Origin: Streptomyces asoensis
GTDB taxonomy: Bacteria; Actinomycetota; Actinomycetes; Streptomycetales; Streptomycetaceae
Reading direction: 5' to 3'
NCBI RefSeq assembly: GCF_013085465.1
Contig: NZ_CP049838.1
Location: forward strand, 2,914,001-2,978,000
Length of the DNA stretch: 64,000 nucleotides
The position numbers and the translations under genes were made by a program. The notes beneath the pieces were generated by a model that was given only the letters and a program-made list of their open reading frames with translations, was not told where the DNA came from and made no database searches. The stretch's first letter is position 1; each line of letters begins with the position of its first letter. This document shows, piece by piece, positions 34,643-44,709 of the stretch.

Positions 34643-36439
34643 TTGCGCGAGTTCAGCCTTCCGGCTTTGTACGAGGTCCCTGCGGACGGCAATCTGACCG
34701 ACATCGTCCGCAGAAACGCCGCGCAGCATCCCGACGTCGCCGTCATCGCCCGCAAGGTGGGCGGCGCCTGGCAGGACGTGACGGCCACGGCCTTCCTGGC
34801 CGAGGTGCACGCCGCGGCCAAGGGCCTCATCGCCTCCGGCGTCCAGCCCGGCGACCGGGTCGGCCTGATGTCGCGCACCCGCTACGAGTGGACGCTGCTC
34901 GACTTCGCGATCTGGTGCGCCGGCGCGGTCACCGTGCCGGTGTACGAGACCAGCTCCCCGGAGCAGGTGCAGTGGATCCTCTCCGACTCGGGCGCGACCG
35001 CCGTCGTCGTCGAGCTGGACAGCCACACGGCGGCCGTGGAGTCGGTGCGCGAGTCGCTGCCGGCGCTCAAGCACGTCTGGCAGATCGAGGCCGGGGGTGT
35101 CGAGGAGCTCGGGCGGCTCGGCAGGGACGTCTCCGACGCGGTCGTCGAGGAGCGCAGCTCGCAGGCCAAGGCCGACGACCCGGCGACCATCGTGTACACG
35201 TCCGGTACGACCGGCCGCCCCAAGGGCTGTGTGCTGACCCACCGCAGCTTCTTCGCCGAGTGCGGGAACGTCGTGGAGCGGCTGCGGCCGCTGTTCCGCA
35301 CGGGCGAGTGCAGCGTGCTGCTCTTCCTCCCGCTCGCGCACGTCTTCGGCCGGCTGGTGCAGATCGCCCCGATGATGGCGCCGATCAAGCTGGGCACCGT
35401 CCCGGACATCAAGAACCTCACCGACGAGCTGGCCGCCTTCCGCCCGACGCTCATCCTGGGCGTGCCGCGGGTCTTCGAGAAGGTCTACAACTCGGCGCGC
35501 GCCAAGGCGCAGGCGGACGGCAAGGGCGCGATCTTCGACAAGGCGGCCGACACCGCGATCGCCTACAGCAAGGCGCTGGAGCTCCCGGCCGGCCCGCCGC
35601 TGAAACTGAAGATCAAACACAAGGTCTTCGACCGGCTGGTCTACAGCAAGCTGCGCGCGGTCCTCGGCGGCAAGGGCGAGTACGCGATCTCCGGCGGCGC
35701 CCCGCTGGGCGAGCGCCTCGGTCACTTCTTCCGCGGCATCGGCTTCACCGTCCTCGAGGGTTACGGCCTGACGGAGTCCTGCGCCGCCACCGCCTTCAAC
35801 CCCTGGGACCGGCAGAAGATCGGCACGGTCGGTCAGCCGCTGCCCGGCTCGGTCGTGCGGATCGCGGACGACGGGGAGGTGCTGCTGCACGGCGAGCACC
35901 TGTTCAAGGAGTACTGGAACAACCCGGTCGCGACCGCCGAGGCGCTGGCCGACGGCTGGTTCCACACCGGTGACATCGGCACCCTCGACGAGGACGGCTA
36001 CCTCCGGATCACCGGGCGCAAGAAGGAGATCATCGTCACCGCGGGCGGCAAGAACGTCGCACCGGCCGTGATCGAGGACCGGATCCGGGCGCACGCGCTG
36101 GTCGCGGAGTGCATGGTGGTGGGCGACGGGCGGCCGTTCGTGGGCGCGCTGGTCACCATCGACGAGGAGTTCCTGGGCCGCTGGGCTTCCGACCACGGCA
36201 AGCCGGCGGGTTCGACCGCGGCGTCGCTGCGCGAGGACGTCGACCTCCAGGCCGCCATCCAGTCGGCGATCGACGACGGCAACGCCGCGGTCTCGAAGGC
36301 GGAATCGGTGCGGAAGTTCCGCATTCTCTCCTCCCAGTTCACAGAGGACTCGGGCCACCTCACGCCGTCGCTGAAGCTCAAGCGCAATGTCGTGGCGAAG
36401 GACTACGCGGGCGAGATCGAGGCGATCTACGCCAAGTAG
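34643..36439 (+). CDS. fadD: Long-chain fatty-acid-CoA ligase (FadD15-like)
   Basis: 598-aa ANL-superfamily acyl-CoA synthetase that adenylates a fatty acid and transfers it to CoA. Motifs are P-loop IVYTSGTTGRPKG (A3, near residue 187), EGYGLTESCA (A5), WFHTGDIGTLDEDGYLRITGRKKE (A7/A8) and the catalytic Lys region LTPSLKLKRN. The start is TTG 34643, with GAGGAG 5 nt upstream. Its promoter contains a TetR-type operator shared with the ABC/YhgE operon. It matches Rv2187 in the syntenic mycobacterial segment as I recall. Confidence 0.94.
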   Translation: MREFSLPALYEVPADGNLTDIVRRNAAQHPDVAVIARKVGGAWQDVTATAFLAEVHAAAKGLIASGVQPGDRVGLMSRTRYEWTLLDFAIWCAGAVTVPVYETSSPEQVQWILSDSGATAVVVELDSHTAAVESVRESLPALKHVWQIEAGGVEELGRLGRDVSDAVVEERSSQAKADDPATIVYTSGTTGRPKGCVLTHRSFFAECGNVVERLRPLFRTGECSVLLFLPLAHVFGRLVQIAPMMAPIKLGTVPDIKNLTDELAAFRPTLILGVPRVFEKVYNSARAKAQADGKGAIFDKAADTAIAYSKALELPAGPPLKLKIKHKVFDRLVYSKLRAVLGGKGEYAISGGAPLGERLGHFFRGIGFTVLEGYGLTESCAATAFNPWDRQKIGTVGQPLPGSVVRIADDGEVLLHGEHLFKEYWNNPVATAEALADGWFHTGDIGTLDEDGYLRITGRKKEIIVTAGGKNVAPAVIEDRIRAHALVAECMVVGDGRPFVGALVTIDEEFLGRWASDHGKPAGSTAASLREDVDLQAAIQSAIDDGNAAVSKAESVRKFRILSSQFTEDSGHLTPSLKLKRNVVAKDYAGEIEAIYAK

Positions 36440-36467
36440 CGGCTGTTCAAGACCTCCTGACGGAGCG

Positions 36468-37762
<1,295 letters not shown>

Positions 37763-37831
37763 CGCAGCCGACCCTATCCAAACGCCATTCACAGCCGCGC
37801 CCGACCGCGCTTCACAGCCCTGCGGGAGATC

Positions 37832-39076
37832 ATGTCCGCCATGGAGACGACGGCCGCGGGGCGGCCCCTGACGTGCCTGCTGACGACCTGGGGCGTGACC
37901 CGGCTCGCGCTGCTGCTCTTCGTCTTCAAGGTGTTCCTCTTCCCCGGCCCGGACGTCACCAGCGACATCTCCGTCACCTACCAGGGCTGGTACGAGGTGC
38001 TGAGCGGCGGCACGTTCCCGGCCGCCGACGTCACCTGGCAGTACCCGCCCGCCGCCGCGCTCGCGATCCTCTCCCCCGGTCTGCTGCCCTTCCTCGACTA
38101 CGCGTCGGCCTTCTTCGTCCTGGCCTTCCTCGCCGACCTGGCCGTCCTCATGCTGCTGCTGAACACGGGCCTGCGCCCCGGGCGGTCGCCGCGCGGCGCC
38201 TGGATGTGGGTGGCGGGCGTGCCCCTGCTCGGTCCCACCGTCTACTCCCGCTACGACGTGATGGTGACGGCGGTCGCGGTCGCCGCGCTGGTCGCCGGCG
38301 TCCGGCGGCCCCGGGTGATGGGCGCGCTGACGGGTCTCGCGGTGCTGCTGAAGGTGTGGCCCGTACTGCTGCTGGCGGGCGCCGTGCGCAAGCGGGCCTG
38401 GGGCGCGGCGGCGCTGACCGTCGGCGCGCTGGCCGCGCTGTTCGCCCTGGCCATGCCCGGCGCCTTCGCCTTCCTGACCTTCCAGCGCGACCGGGGCACC
38501 GAGGTGGAGTCACTGGGCGCGCTCGCCCTGCATGTGGCCCGGCAGTTCGGCTGGCGGGGCCAGGTGCTGCTCCACTACGGCTCCCTGGAGTTCCTCGGCC
38601 CGTACGTCGGCGTGGTGAGCGACGTGGCCCTGGGGCTGACGGCGGTCGCGTTCGGCTGGCTGCTGCTGTGGCGGCTGACGGCGAGGCGCTTCGCGCCGCA
38701 GACGCTCGCGGAGGCGGCGTTCACGGCGGTCCTGCTGTTCACCGTCACCAGCCGGGTGATCAGCCCGCAGTACCTGGTGTGGCTGATCGGCCTCGCGGCG
38801 GTCTGCCTGTGCTTCCGTGCCGGCTGTATGGCCCTGCCCGCCGTCCTGGTCCTGGCCGCGTCCTTCGTGACGGTGCTGGAGTTCCCCGTCTTCTTCGCGG
38901 ACGTCGTCGCGAGCAGCCCGCTCGGCCTCACCCTCCTGTTCCTGCGCAACGGCCTGCTGATGGCCGCCGCGCTCACCGCGGCCGTACGACTGTGGCGCTC
39001 GACGGTGCCGGCGGCCGCCCCCGCTCCCCCTACCGGTCAGGCCGCCCGCACCAGCGAGCCCGCGGTCTCGCCCTGA
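37832..39076 (+). CDS. GT87/DUF2029-like integral membrane glycosyltransferase
   Basis: 414-aa membrane protein with about ten helices, resembling polyprenol-phosphate-mannose-dependent GT87 (DUF2029) enzymes. The first external loop contains DISVTYQGWYEVLSGGTFPAADVTWQYPP, with acidic residues in the position expected for the catalytic Asp. Later SRYDVMVTAVAVAALVAG and VISPQYLVWLIGL are family-like. ATG 37832 has GGGAGATC just before it. It is divergent from the PimB-like gene and overlaps the MATE gene tail-to-tail by 40 nt. Confidence 0.82.
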   Translation: MSAMETTAAGRPLTCLLTTWGVTRLALLLFVFKVFLFPGPDVTSDISVTYQGWYEVLSGGTFPAADVTWQYPPAAALAILSPGLLPFLDYASAFFVLAFLADLAVLMLLLNTGLRPGRSPRGAWMWVAGVPLLGPTVYSRYDVMVTAVAVAALVAGVRRPRVMGALTGLAVLLKVWPVLLLAGAVRKRAWGAAALTVGALAALFALAMPGAFAFLTFQRDRGTEVESLGALALHVARQFGWRGQVLLHYGSLEFLGPYVGVVSDVALGLTAVAFGWLLLWRLTARRFAPQTLAEAAFTAVLLFTVTSRVISPQYLVWLIGLAAVCLCFRAGCMALPAVLVLAASFVTVLEFPVFFADVVASSPLGLTLLFLRNGLLMAAALTAAVRLWRSTVPAAAPAPPTGQAARTSEPAVSP

Positions 39077-40365
39077 CGCCCGGGCCACGCCCGCCGCAGC
39101 ACCACCCCCACCACCAGGCACTGCACCGTCATCCCGAGCGCCAGCGCCAGACACACCCCCGGCAGCCCGAGCCCCGAGAGCGCGTACGCCAGCGGCAGCT
39201 GGACGGCCGTGCCGAGCACGGTCACCCGCAGCAGCACGGGCGCGCCCCCGCTTCCCTCGAAGACCCCGCCCAGTGCGATGAACCCGGCCATGAGCAGCAG
39301 ATACGGCCCGACGCAGCGCAGGAACAGCACGCCCTCACGGGCCACGGCGGGCCCGGCGCCGAAGGCGGCCATGACCCAGGGGGCCGTCGCGCACAGCAGC
39401 ACGGCGGCGACGAGACCGACGCTCCCGGAGACGAGCACGGCCTGCCGCCCGATCGCCCGGCGCTCCTCCCGGCCCTCGCCCCGGGTGTGCGCGGTGTGGA
39501 TGGAGGCGGCCTGGCGGACGGCGTAGAAGGCCATGGTCGCCACGTACATGACCTTGTACGCGATCGAGTAGGCGGCCACCGCCGTCACCCCGAGCCGAGC
39601 CACCACGGCGACCAGGGCGAGCGCGCCGCCCTGGCGCAGGGTGAAGTCGGCGGCCATCGGCAGCCCGGTCGTCAGGGTGCGGCGCAGCGAGGCGCCGGTG
39701 GAGAGCGTGGGCGCCACCCGGGTGGCCGCCCGCAGCACGGCGTCGCGCCGCAGGGCCGACAGTCCGGCCCCGAGCGCCACGCACCGGCACAGCACCGTGG
39801 AGACGGCGGCGCCCCGGACGCCGTGGTGATGGATGAACAGCGGGTCGCAGACCAGGATCAGACCGTTGGCGAGCAGCGCCAGACGCATCGGGGTCCTGGT
39901 GTCGCCGGCCCCCTTGAGGATGCCGTCGACGAGCTGCTGGCCGAAGAAGACGGCGATGCCCGGCATCGAGATCGCGAAGTAGGAGACGGCGAGGGGCAGG
40001 GCGGGGCCGCCGTGCCCGCCGAGGACCAGCCGGGCCAGCGGCTCACGCAGCAGGAAGCCCCCCGCCGCGACGACCGGCGTGACCACCGCGCACAGCGCCC
40101 AGCCGCCCCGCACGGCCGCGCGCAGGGCCCCCGGATCCCGGGCCCCTCTGGCGTGCGCGACCAGCACCGTCGTGCCGGAGGCGAAGACCAGCGCGACACC
40201 GAGCAGCACGTTCTCGACGTTGGTGGCGACCGCGACGGCGGCCACCGCGGGCCCGCCGAGCCGGGACACCCAGACCGTGTTGATGATCCCGGCGCCGACG
40301 GAGGCGAGGAGCGAGAAGTAGACGGGGCGGGCGAGCGATACGAGCTGTGTGCGATGACCGGCCAT
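39037..40365 (-). CDS. MATE-family multidrug exporter
   Basis: 442-aa exporter with 12 predicted membrane helices in two homologous halves (SLARPVYFSLLASVGAGIINTVWVSRLGG at the N-terminus). MATE hallmarks include KGAGDTRTPMRLAL and the second-half equivalent GSGGAPVLLRVTV. It should export cationic drugs using H+ or Na+. The gene is divergent from a PadR regulator, with a strong palindromic operator between, and overlaps the GT87-like gene at its 3' end. Confidence 0.92.
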   Translation of the reverse strand: MAGHRTQLVSLARPVYFSLLASVGAGIINTVWVSRLGGPAVAAVAVATNVENVLLGVALVFASGTTVLVAHARGARDPGALRAAVRGGWALCAVVTPVVAAGGFLLREPLARLVLGGHGGPALPLAVSYFAISMPGIAVFFGQQLVDGILKGAGDTRTPMRLALLANGLILVCDPLFIHHHGVRGAAVSTVLCRCVALGAGLSALRRDAVLRAATRVAPTLSTGASLRRTLTTGLPMAADFTLRQGGALALVAVVARLGVTAVAAYSIAYKVMYVATMAFYAVRQAASIHTAHTRGEGREERRAIGRQAVLVSGSVGLVAAVLLCATAPWVMAAFGAGPAVAREGVLFLRCVGPYLLLMAGFIALGGVFEGSGGAPVLLRVTVLGTAVQLPLAYALSGLGLPGVCLALALGMTVQCLVVGVVLRRAWPGRQGETAGSLVRAA

Positions 40366-40412
40366 GACGGATCCCCCTCGAACGAACCACCTGTGAACAC
40401 GCCACCTCGAAG

Positions 40413-40451
40413 CGAGCTACCTCTAAACGAGGTAGCTCGATAAGAGGTAGC
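40413..40451. promoter_or_regulatory. PadR operator between MATE and padR genes
   Basis: Perfect inverted repeat GAGCTACCTC (40414-40423)/GAGGTAGCTC (40429-40438) with a 5-nt spacer (arms extend to 11 bp with flanking C/G). A third half-site GAGGTAGC lies at 40444-40451. It is placed to control both divergent genes. Confidence 0.8.
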
Positions 40452-40481
40452 ATGGCGACATCGCGTCCGCAAGGGAGGGCC

Positions 40482-41012
40482 ATGCTCGAGCTGTCGATCC
40501 TCGGCTTCCTGGCCGAAGAGCCGTTGCACGGCTACGAGTTGAAGGAACGGATCAAGGCGCTGACCGGCCATGTCCGTCCGGTCAGCGACGGCGCGCTCTA
40601 TCCGGCGATCACCCGTCTCGTCACCGCCGGCAAGCTCGACCAGCACCGGGAGGACGGCGCGGGCGCGGCCCCCCGCCGGGTGCTCTCCCTCACCGACGAG
40701 GGCCGGGCGGACCTGCTGGAGCGTCTCCGCCACCCCCGGCAGCCGGAGATCACCGACCACGTCCGCTTCAACACGGTCCTCGCGTTCCTGCGGCACCTGC
40801 CCGACCGCCGGGAGCAGGCAGCCGTCCTGCGCCGCCGTCTGGACTTCCTCGAGACGCCCACGAGCTTCTTCTACGCCGAGGGGAAGCCCGTACGGGCGGA
40901 GGAGACCGGGGACCTGTTCCGGCAGGGCATGCTGCGGGTCGCCCGGGCGACGGGCGAGGCGGAGCGGACCTGGCTGCGCGAGGCGATCGAGCAGCTGACT
41001 CAGGCGAGCTGA
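40482..41012 (+). CDS. PadR-family transcriptional regulator
   Basis: 176-aa PadR regulator. The N-terminal winged helix (MLELSILGFLAEEPLHGYELKERIKALTG, then SDGALYPAITRLVTAGKLD) is typical. A C-terminal helical dimerisation domain (VRFNTVLAFLRHLPDRREQAAVLRRRLDFLE) places it in the Vir_act_alpha_C type. Start at ATG 40482 (AAGGGAGGGCC upstream) gives the usual N-terminus; ATG 40452 adds ten residues but lies at the operator edge. It probably represses the divergent MATE gene and itself, and is released by a toxic ligand. Confidence 0.93.
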   Translation: MLELSILGFLAEEPLHGYELKERIKALTGHVRPVSDGALYPAITRLVTAGKLDQHREDGAGAAPRRVLSLTDEGRADLLERLRHPRQPEITDHVRFNTVLAFLRHLPDRREQAAVLRRRLDFLETPTSFFYAEGKPVRAEETGDLFRQGMLRVARATGEAERTWLREAIEQLTQAS

Positions 41013-42202
41013 GCCTTCAGGTAGCCCTGCCAGTCCGCCGTGAACTCCGCGAGAGAGGTGCCCAGCACGCTCTTCAGCGCGCCCTCCACAGCCCCCGGCC
41101 TCTTCCGGTGCTCCCCCACGGCCCGGTAGAACGCGTCCAGCTTCACCTCGCCCCACCGCTCGGCGATCATCCGGCAGGCCAGCCAGCCGCTCTCGTACGC
41201 CTGGGCCAGCCGGTCGGCGTCGCCGGAGAAGCCGAAATCGCCGTCGGCGGGCAGCGCCGCCGGGACGGTGCCGTCCGTGACGGCGTGCTGGAGCTCCGGG
41301 GCGACCTCGGCGGGGGTGCGGCCGGTGCCGCGGTAGCCCACCCAGTCGGCGTACCCCTCGGACAGCCACAGCGGGGTGGCCGCGTTGGTGTGGGCGCGCG
41401 TCGCGACATGGGTGGCCTCGTGGGTGAGGACCACCTGCCGGCCGACCCGGCCGAGCATGCCGTAGGCGTCCGGGTTGACGATGATCCGGTCCGCGGGCGT
41501 CCTGGCCCCGCCGCCCGTCTCGCCCGTGGTGACCGCGGCGATCCCCCGGTAGGAGGAGGCGGGCGAGCCGAGCAGCCCCGCCATGCCCTCCAGCGACTTC
41601 GGTACGAGGACGACGAGGTGCCCCGCCCAGCCGGTGCCCCAGGCCGCCGAGACCTCCGGGACGGCGTCGTCGGCCAGCTCGGCGAAGGAGCGCAGCCGCG
41701 CGTCGGACTGCCCGACCCCCAGCACGAGACTGTGCGCGCCCCGCACGACGCTCACCGTGCCCTGGTCCCACAGCTGCTCGCCGACTTTCGTCGCGGGCTT
41801 GTCCGAGGCCACCGACCACCGGCCGGACCCGTCACGGGTCAGGCGCAGCACGCGGGCCGTGGTCACCGGGGCCTTGTCGTAGCCGTCGACGCGGTAGCTC
41901 AGTTCGGCGTCGGCGGTGGCGGTGTCCCCGCTGCGGTGGAGCGCCGTCACGCGGTACGACCAGGCCGCCAGCGGAACGGCCCGCACCGCGGCGTACCCGG
42001 TGGCGGCGCCGGTGGCCGCGTAGGCGCCCTGGTCATGGCCGAGGACCGCGGCGGCCCGCCGGTCGAGGACCCGCTGCACGTCGGCCTTCGCGTCGTCCGC
42101 AGTGGCCCGTCCGCCGCAGCCGACCAGACAACCGAGGAGCGAGACGAGCAGCAGACAGAGCCCCAGGACCCCGGGTCCGCGCGCCCGCCCTCGACCAGCC
42201 AT
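41000..42202 (-). CDS. Lipoprotein metalloprotease-like protein (HExxH)
   Basis: 400-aa probable lipoprotein. The N-terminal signal ends in a lipobox (LLGCLVGCGG; lipidated Cys about residue 29). A domain near residue 250 carries VVLTHEATHVATR, an HExxH zinc motif (HEATH), followed by WLSEGYADWVGYR with the third-ligand Glu, as in gluzincins. It is expected on the outer membrane face. The substrate is unknown. It is convergent with and overlaps padR by 13 nt. Confidence 0.82.
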   Translation of the reverse strand: MAGRGRARGPGVLGLCLLLVSLLGCLVGCGGRATADDAKADVQRVLDRRAAAVLGHDQGAYAATGAATGYAAVRAVPLAAWSYRVTALHRSGDTATADAELSYRVDGYDKAPVTTARVLRLTRDGSGRWSVASDKPATKVGEQLWDQGTVSVVRGAHSLVLGVGQSDARLRSFAELADDAVPEVSAAWGTGWAGHLVVLVPKSLEGMAGLLGSPASSYRGIAAVTTGETGGGARTPADRIIVNPDAYGMLGRVGRQVVLTHEATHVATRAHTNAATPLWLSEGYADWVGYRGTGRTPAEVAPELQHAVTDGTVPAALPADGDFGFSGDADRLAQAYESGWLACRMIAERWGEVKLDAFYRAVGEHRKRPGAVEGALKSVLGTSLAEFTADWQGYLKAQLA

Positions 42203-42241
42203 CCTCCCGATCGTACGGCGGCGGCCCCGCGCGGGCGCCGC

Positions 42242-43264
42242 TCAGGGCCGGGTGACGGACGAGACCGGCATCATCCCGACCGGGTCGTAGCGCACCGGCG
42301 CGCCCGGATAGGGGGCGTGGATGACCTGCCCGTTGCCGACGTACATGCCGACATGGCTGGCGTCGGAGCGGTAGGTGACGATGTCACCGGGCTGGGCCTG
42401 GGACAGCGGCACCCGCCGGCCCGCGTGCGCCTGGGCCTGCGAGGTGCGCGGCAGCGAGATCCCGGCCTGCGCGTACGACCACTGCACGAGGCCCGAACAG
42501 TCGAACCCGGTGGGCCCGTTGGCGCCCCAGACGTACGGCCTGCCCAGCGCGGAGCGCACGGCGGCCACGGCGGCACCCGCGCGGCCGGAGGCCGGGACGG
42601 CGCCCGAGAGGCCGGGCATGGTGTCGCGGCCGGAGCGGGAGGCCCGGTCGAAGGCGGCCCGCTCGGCGGACGGCAGGGCGTTGAGCAGCTGCCGCGCCTT
42701 GGCGAGCTTCTGTTCCACGGTCCGCTTGTGCCGCGCCACGGCCTTGCGGCTCTTCTCCAGCTCGGCGAGCTTGCCCGCGGCCTCGGCGCGCTCCTGGGTG
42801 AGTTCCCGCATGGCGCCCTGGAGCTCCCTCAGCTCGCCGGCCTGGTGGGCGGTGATCCGGTCGAGGACGGACGCCTTGGCGAGGTAGTCCTCCGGGTCGT
42901 CGGAGAACAGCAGCGCCAGGGAGGGGTCGAGACCGCCGGAGCGGTACTGGGCCCCGGCCAGCGAACCGAGCTGCTCGCGAAGGCCGTTGATGCGCTCCTG
43001 CTGCCGGGCGATGTGGTCCTGGGCCACGCCGACCTGCCCCCGCAGGGTGTCGGCGCGCTCGTCGGCCGTGTTGTAGGCCTCGGTGGCCTTCTCGGCCTCC
43101 TCGTAGAGACGGTCCACCTCGGCACGGGTGTCGTCGTGCGGAGCGGCCGTGGCCGGTACGGCGGACACGGCGCCGAGTGCGGCGGCCGCGACGGACAGCA
43201 CGCTCAGGGCGCTACTGGCGCCCCGGTCGAACCCGGACTGTGCATGGCGGCGATGGGACCCCAC
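42242..43264 (-). CDS. NlpC/P60 peptidoglycan hydrolase (RipC-like), copy 1
   Basis: 340-aa secreted endopeptidase. An N-terminal signal sequence (SALSVLSVAAAALGAVSAVPATAA) precedes a long coiled-coil region (about 50-215) that likely regulates activity. A C-terminal NlpC/P60 domain follows with Cys in GFDCSGLVQWSYAQAG, His in SDASHVGMYVGNG and the third residue in HAPYPG. GTG 43264 is taken from the signal-peptide position and GGAAGGAG upstream. It is a close paralogue of the next gene and probably arose by tandem duplication. It cleaves peptide stems during growth or division. Confidence 0.9.
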   Translation of the reverse strand: MGSHRRHAQSGFDRGASSALSVLSVAAAALGAVSAVPATAAPHDDTRAEVDRLYEEAEKATEAYNTADERADTLRGQVGVAQDHIARQQERINGLREQLGSLAGAQYRSGGLDPSLALLFSDDPEDYLAKASVLDRITAHQAGELRELQGAMRELTQERAEAAGKLAELEKSRKAVARHKRTVEQKLAKARQLLNALPSAERAAFDRASRSGRDTMPGLSGAVPASGRAGAAVAAVRSALGRPYVWGANGPTGFDCSGLVQWSYAQAGISLPRTSQAQAHAGRRVPLSQAQPGDIVTYRSDASHVGMYVGNGQVIHAPYPGAPVRYDPVGMMPVSSVTRP

Positions 43265-43362
43265 GGGATGCCGCGCTCCTTCCGCTGGCGGACAGGGAAA
43301 CGCGGCAGACAGTAGCCCCGCGGTGGGGGGTCGGCCAAAGACCTCGGCGGCAACACACAGTG

Positions 43363-43398
43363 ACGCCCCGCCGCTGACGCAGGTCACCGGCGGGGCGT
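43363..43398 (-). terminator. Terminator of NlpC/P60 copy 2
   Basis: Perfect 11-bp arms ACGCCCCGCCG/CGGCGGGGCGT around a 14-nt loop lie about 65 nt after the stop at 43464. It separates the two NlpC/P60 genes. Confidence 0.8.
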
Positions 43399-43463
43399 GG
43401 GGTCACTTCTCGTTGTCGTAATTCGCCCGTTCGGGCGGCGTGGTGTCCCGATCTCGGGACGGA

Positions 43464-44498
43464 TCAGATCCGGACGCCGAACTGGAACGGCATGTTGTTG
43501 ATCGACTCGTAGCGCACGACGGTGCCGGTGCGCGGGGCGTGCAGCACCTGGCCGTTGCCCGCGTAGAAGCCGACGTGGTGCTGGTCGCCGTAGAAGATGA
43601 CCAGGTCGCCGACCTTGAGGGCGCTCTGCGAGTAGATGCGCGTGCCGGCGTTGGCCTGGGCCTGCGAGGTACGCGGGATGGAGACGCCGGCCTGGGCGTA
43701 GGCCCAGGAGGTCAGGCCCGAGCAGTCGTACGTGGCGGTGCCGGTGGCGCCGTACTGGTAGGGCTTGCCGAGCTGGCTCTGCGCGGCCTGGAAGGCGGCC
43801 ATGGCCCGGCCGGAACCCGCCGGGGCGTCGCCGAGGTCCACGCGCTCGCCGGCGTCGCGGCTGGCGCGGTCGTCGGCGGCGGCGAGGGACGCCTGCTCCT
43901 TGGCCGTCAGCGTGTTGAGGAGCTTGCGCGCCTCGGTGAGCTTGGCCTGGACTTCCTTCTTCTTCTTGCCCAGTTCGGTGCGGGTGGTGGCGAGGTCCTT
44001 GAGCTTGGTGGAGGCCTCGCTGCGCTCCTGGGCGAGCTCGCGCTGCTTCTCCTGGATCTTCTTCAGCGCCTCGACCTGCTGGGCGCTGAGCTGGTCGGCG
44101 GCGGACGCCTTGTCCAGGTAGTCGTCCGGGTTCGAGGAGAGGAGCAGCTGGAGGGAGGGGTCTATGGACCCGGTGCGGTACTGGGCCGCGGCCGCCAGGC
44201 CCATGGAGTCGCGCAGCTCGTTGAGGTCGGCCTGACCGCGGGCGACGTTGTCCTGGATGGTGGAGATCTCCTTCTGGAGCTTCTCCTGCTTCTCCTTGGC
44301 ACCGTTGTACTTCTCGGTGGCCTGCTCCGCGTCTTCGTAGAGCTTGTCGACCTTGGTCTTGACCTCGTCCTTCGTGAGCTTCTCGCTGGGCGCCGCGTTG
44401 GCGGCCTGTGAGCTCAGTACGACGGCAGCGGCGGCTGCGGTGGTCAGCACGGTCACGCGCGCGCGACTCGGCTGCTTCGGTCGACGATGGGACGCCAC
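43464..44498 (-). CDS. NlpC/P60 peptidoglycan hydrolase, copy 2
   Basis: 344 aa. Signal sequence (VTVLTTAAAAAVVLSSQAANAA) ends near residue 38; a coiled-coil (about 45-220, Lys/Glu/Gln-rich) is followed by an NlpC/P60 domain with Cys in TYDCSGLTSWAYAQAG, His in GDQHHVGFYAGNG and LHAPRTG. GTG 44498 has AAGGAG 9 nt upstream; GTG 44528 is possible but has no ribosome site. The 5' region contains a nested inverted repeat (44603-44668). The domain order matches copy 1, whose coiled coil is less Lys-rich. Confidence 0.9.
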   Translation of the reverse strand: MASHRRPKQPSRARVTVLTTAAAAAVVLSSQAANAAPSEKLTKDEVKTKVDKLYEDAEQATEKYNGAKEKQEKLQKEISTIQDNVARGQADLNELRDSMGLAAAAQYRTGSIDPSLQLLLSSNPDDYLDKASAADQLSAQQVEALKKIQEKQRELAQERSEASTKLKDLATTRTELGKKKKEVQAKLTEARKLLNTLTAKEQASLAAADDRASRDAGERVDLGDAPAGSGRAMAAFQAAQSQLGKPYQYGATGTATYDCSGLTSWAYAQAGVSIPRTSQAQANAGTRIYSQSALKVGDLVIFYGDQHHVGFYAGNGQVLHAPRTGTVVRYESINNMPFQFGVRI

Positions 44499-44602
44499 GG
44501 AGACGGGCTCCTTCTTTTGAGTGATCACCCGTTTGGAGATTCGAGCCCTGACCTTAGTGACCTCGCCGTGATCAGTTCAAATCCTCAGGAGAAAAAAACC
44601 CA

Positions 44603-44668
44603 TCACGCAACGCAGTTTTTTCAATCAACTCACGTGTAGTCATGCTCGATTGACGCTACGTTGCGTGA
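44603..44668. promoter_or_regulatory. Nested inverted repeat upstream of NlpC/P60 copy 2
   Basis: Outer arms TCACGCAACG/CGTTGCGTGA (10 bp, perfect) at 44603-44612 and 44659-44668 enclose inner arms TCAATC/GATTGA (44621-44626, 44648-44653) and a CACGTG palindrome. The surrounding spacer is unusually AT-rich for this chromosome. It could be an RNA regulatory stem or a double operator, and the sequence cannot decide which. Confidence 0.5.
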
Positions 44669-44709
44669 CGATCCCGCCAATTCGGGCAATAAACCTGGAA
44701 CTTCGACGT

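Noticed and set aside
44530..44700. c-di-AMP (ydaO) riboswitch before NlpC/P60 copy 2
   Set aside because: The conserved ydaO blocks are not present; only inverted repeats are seen.
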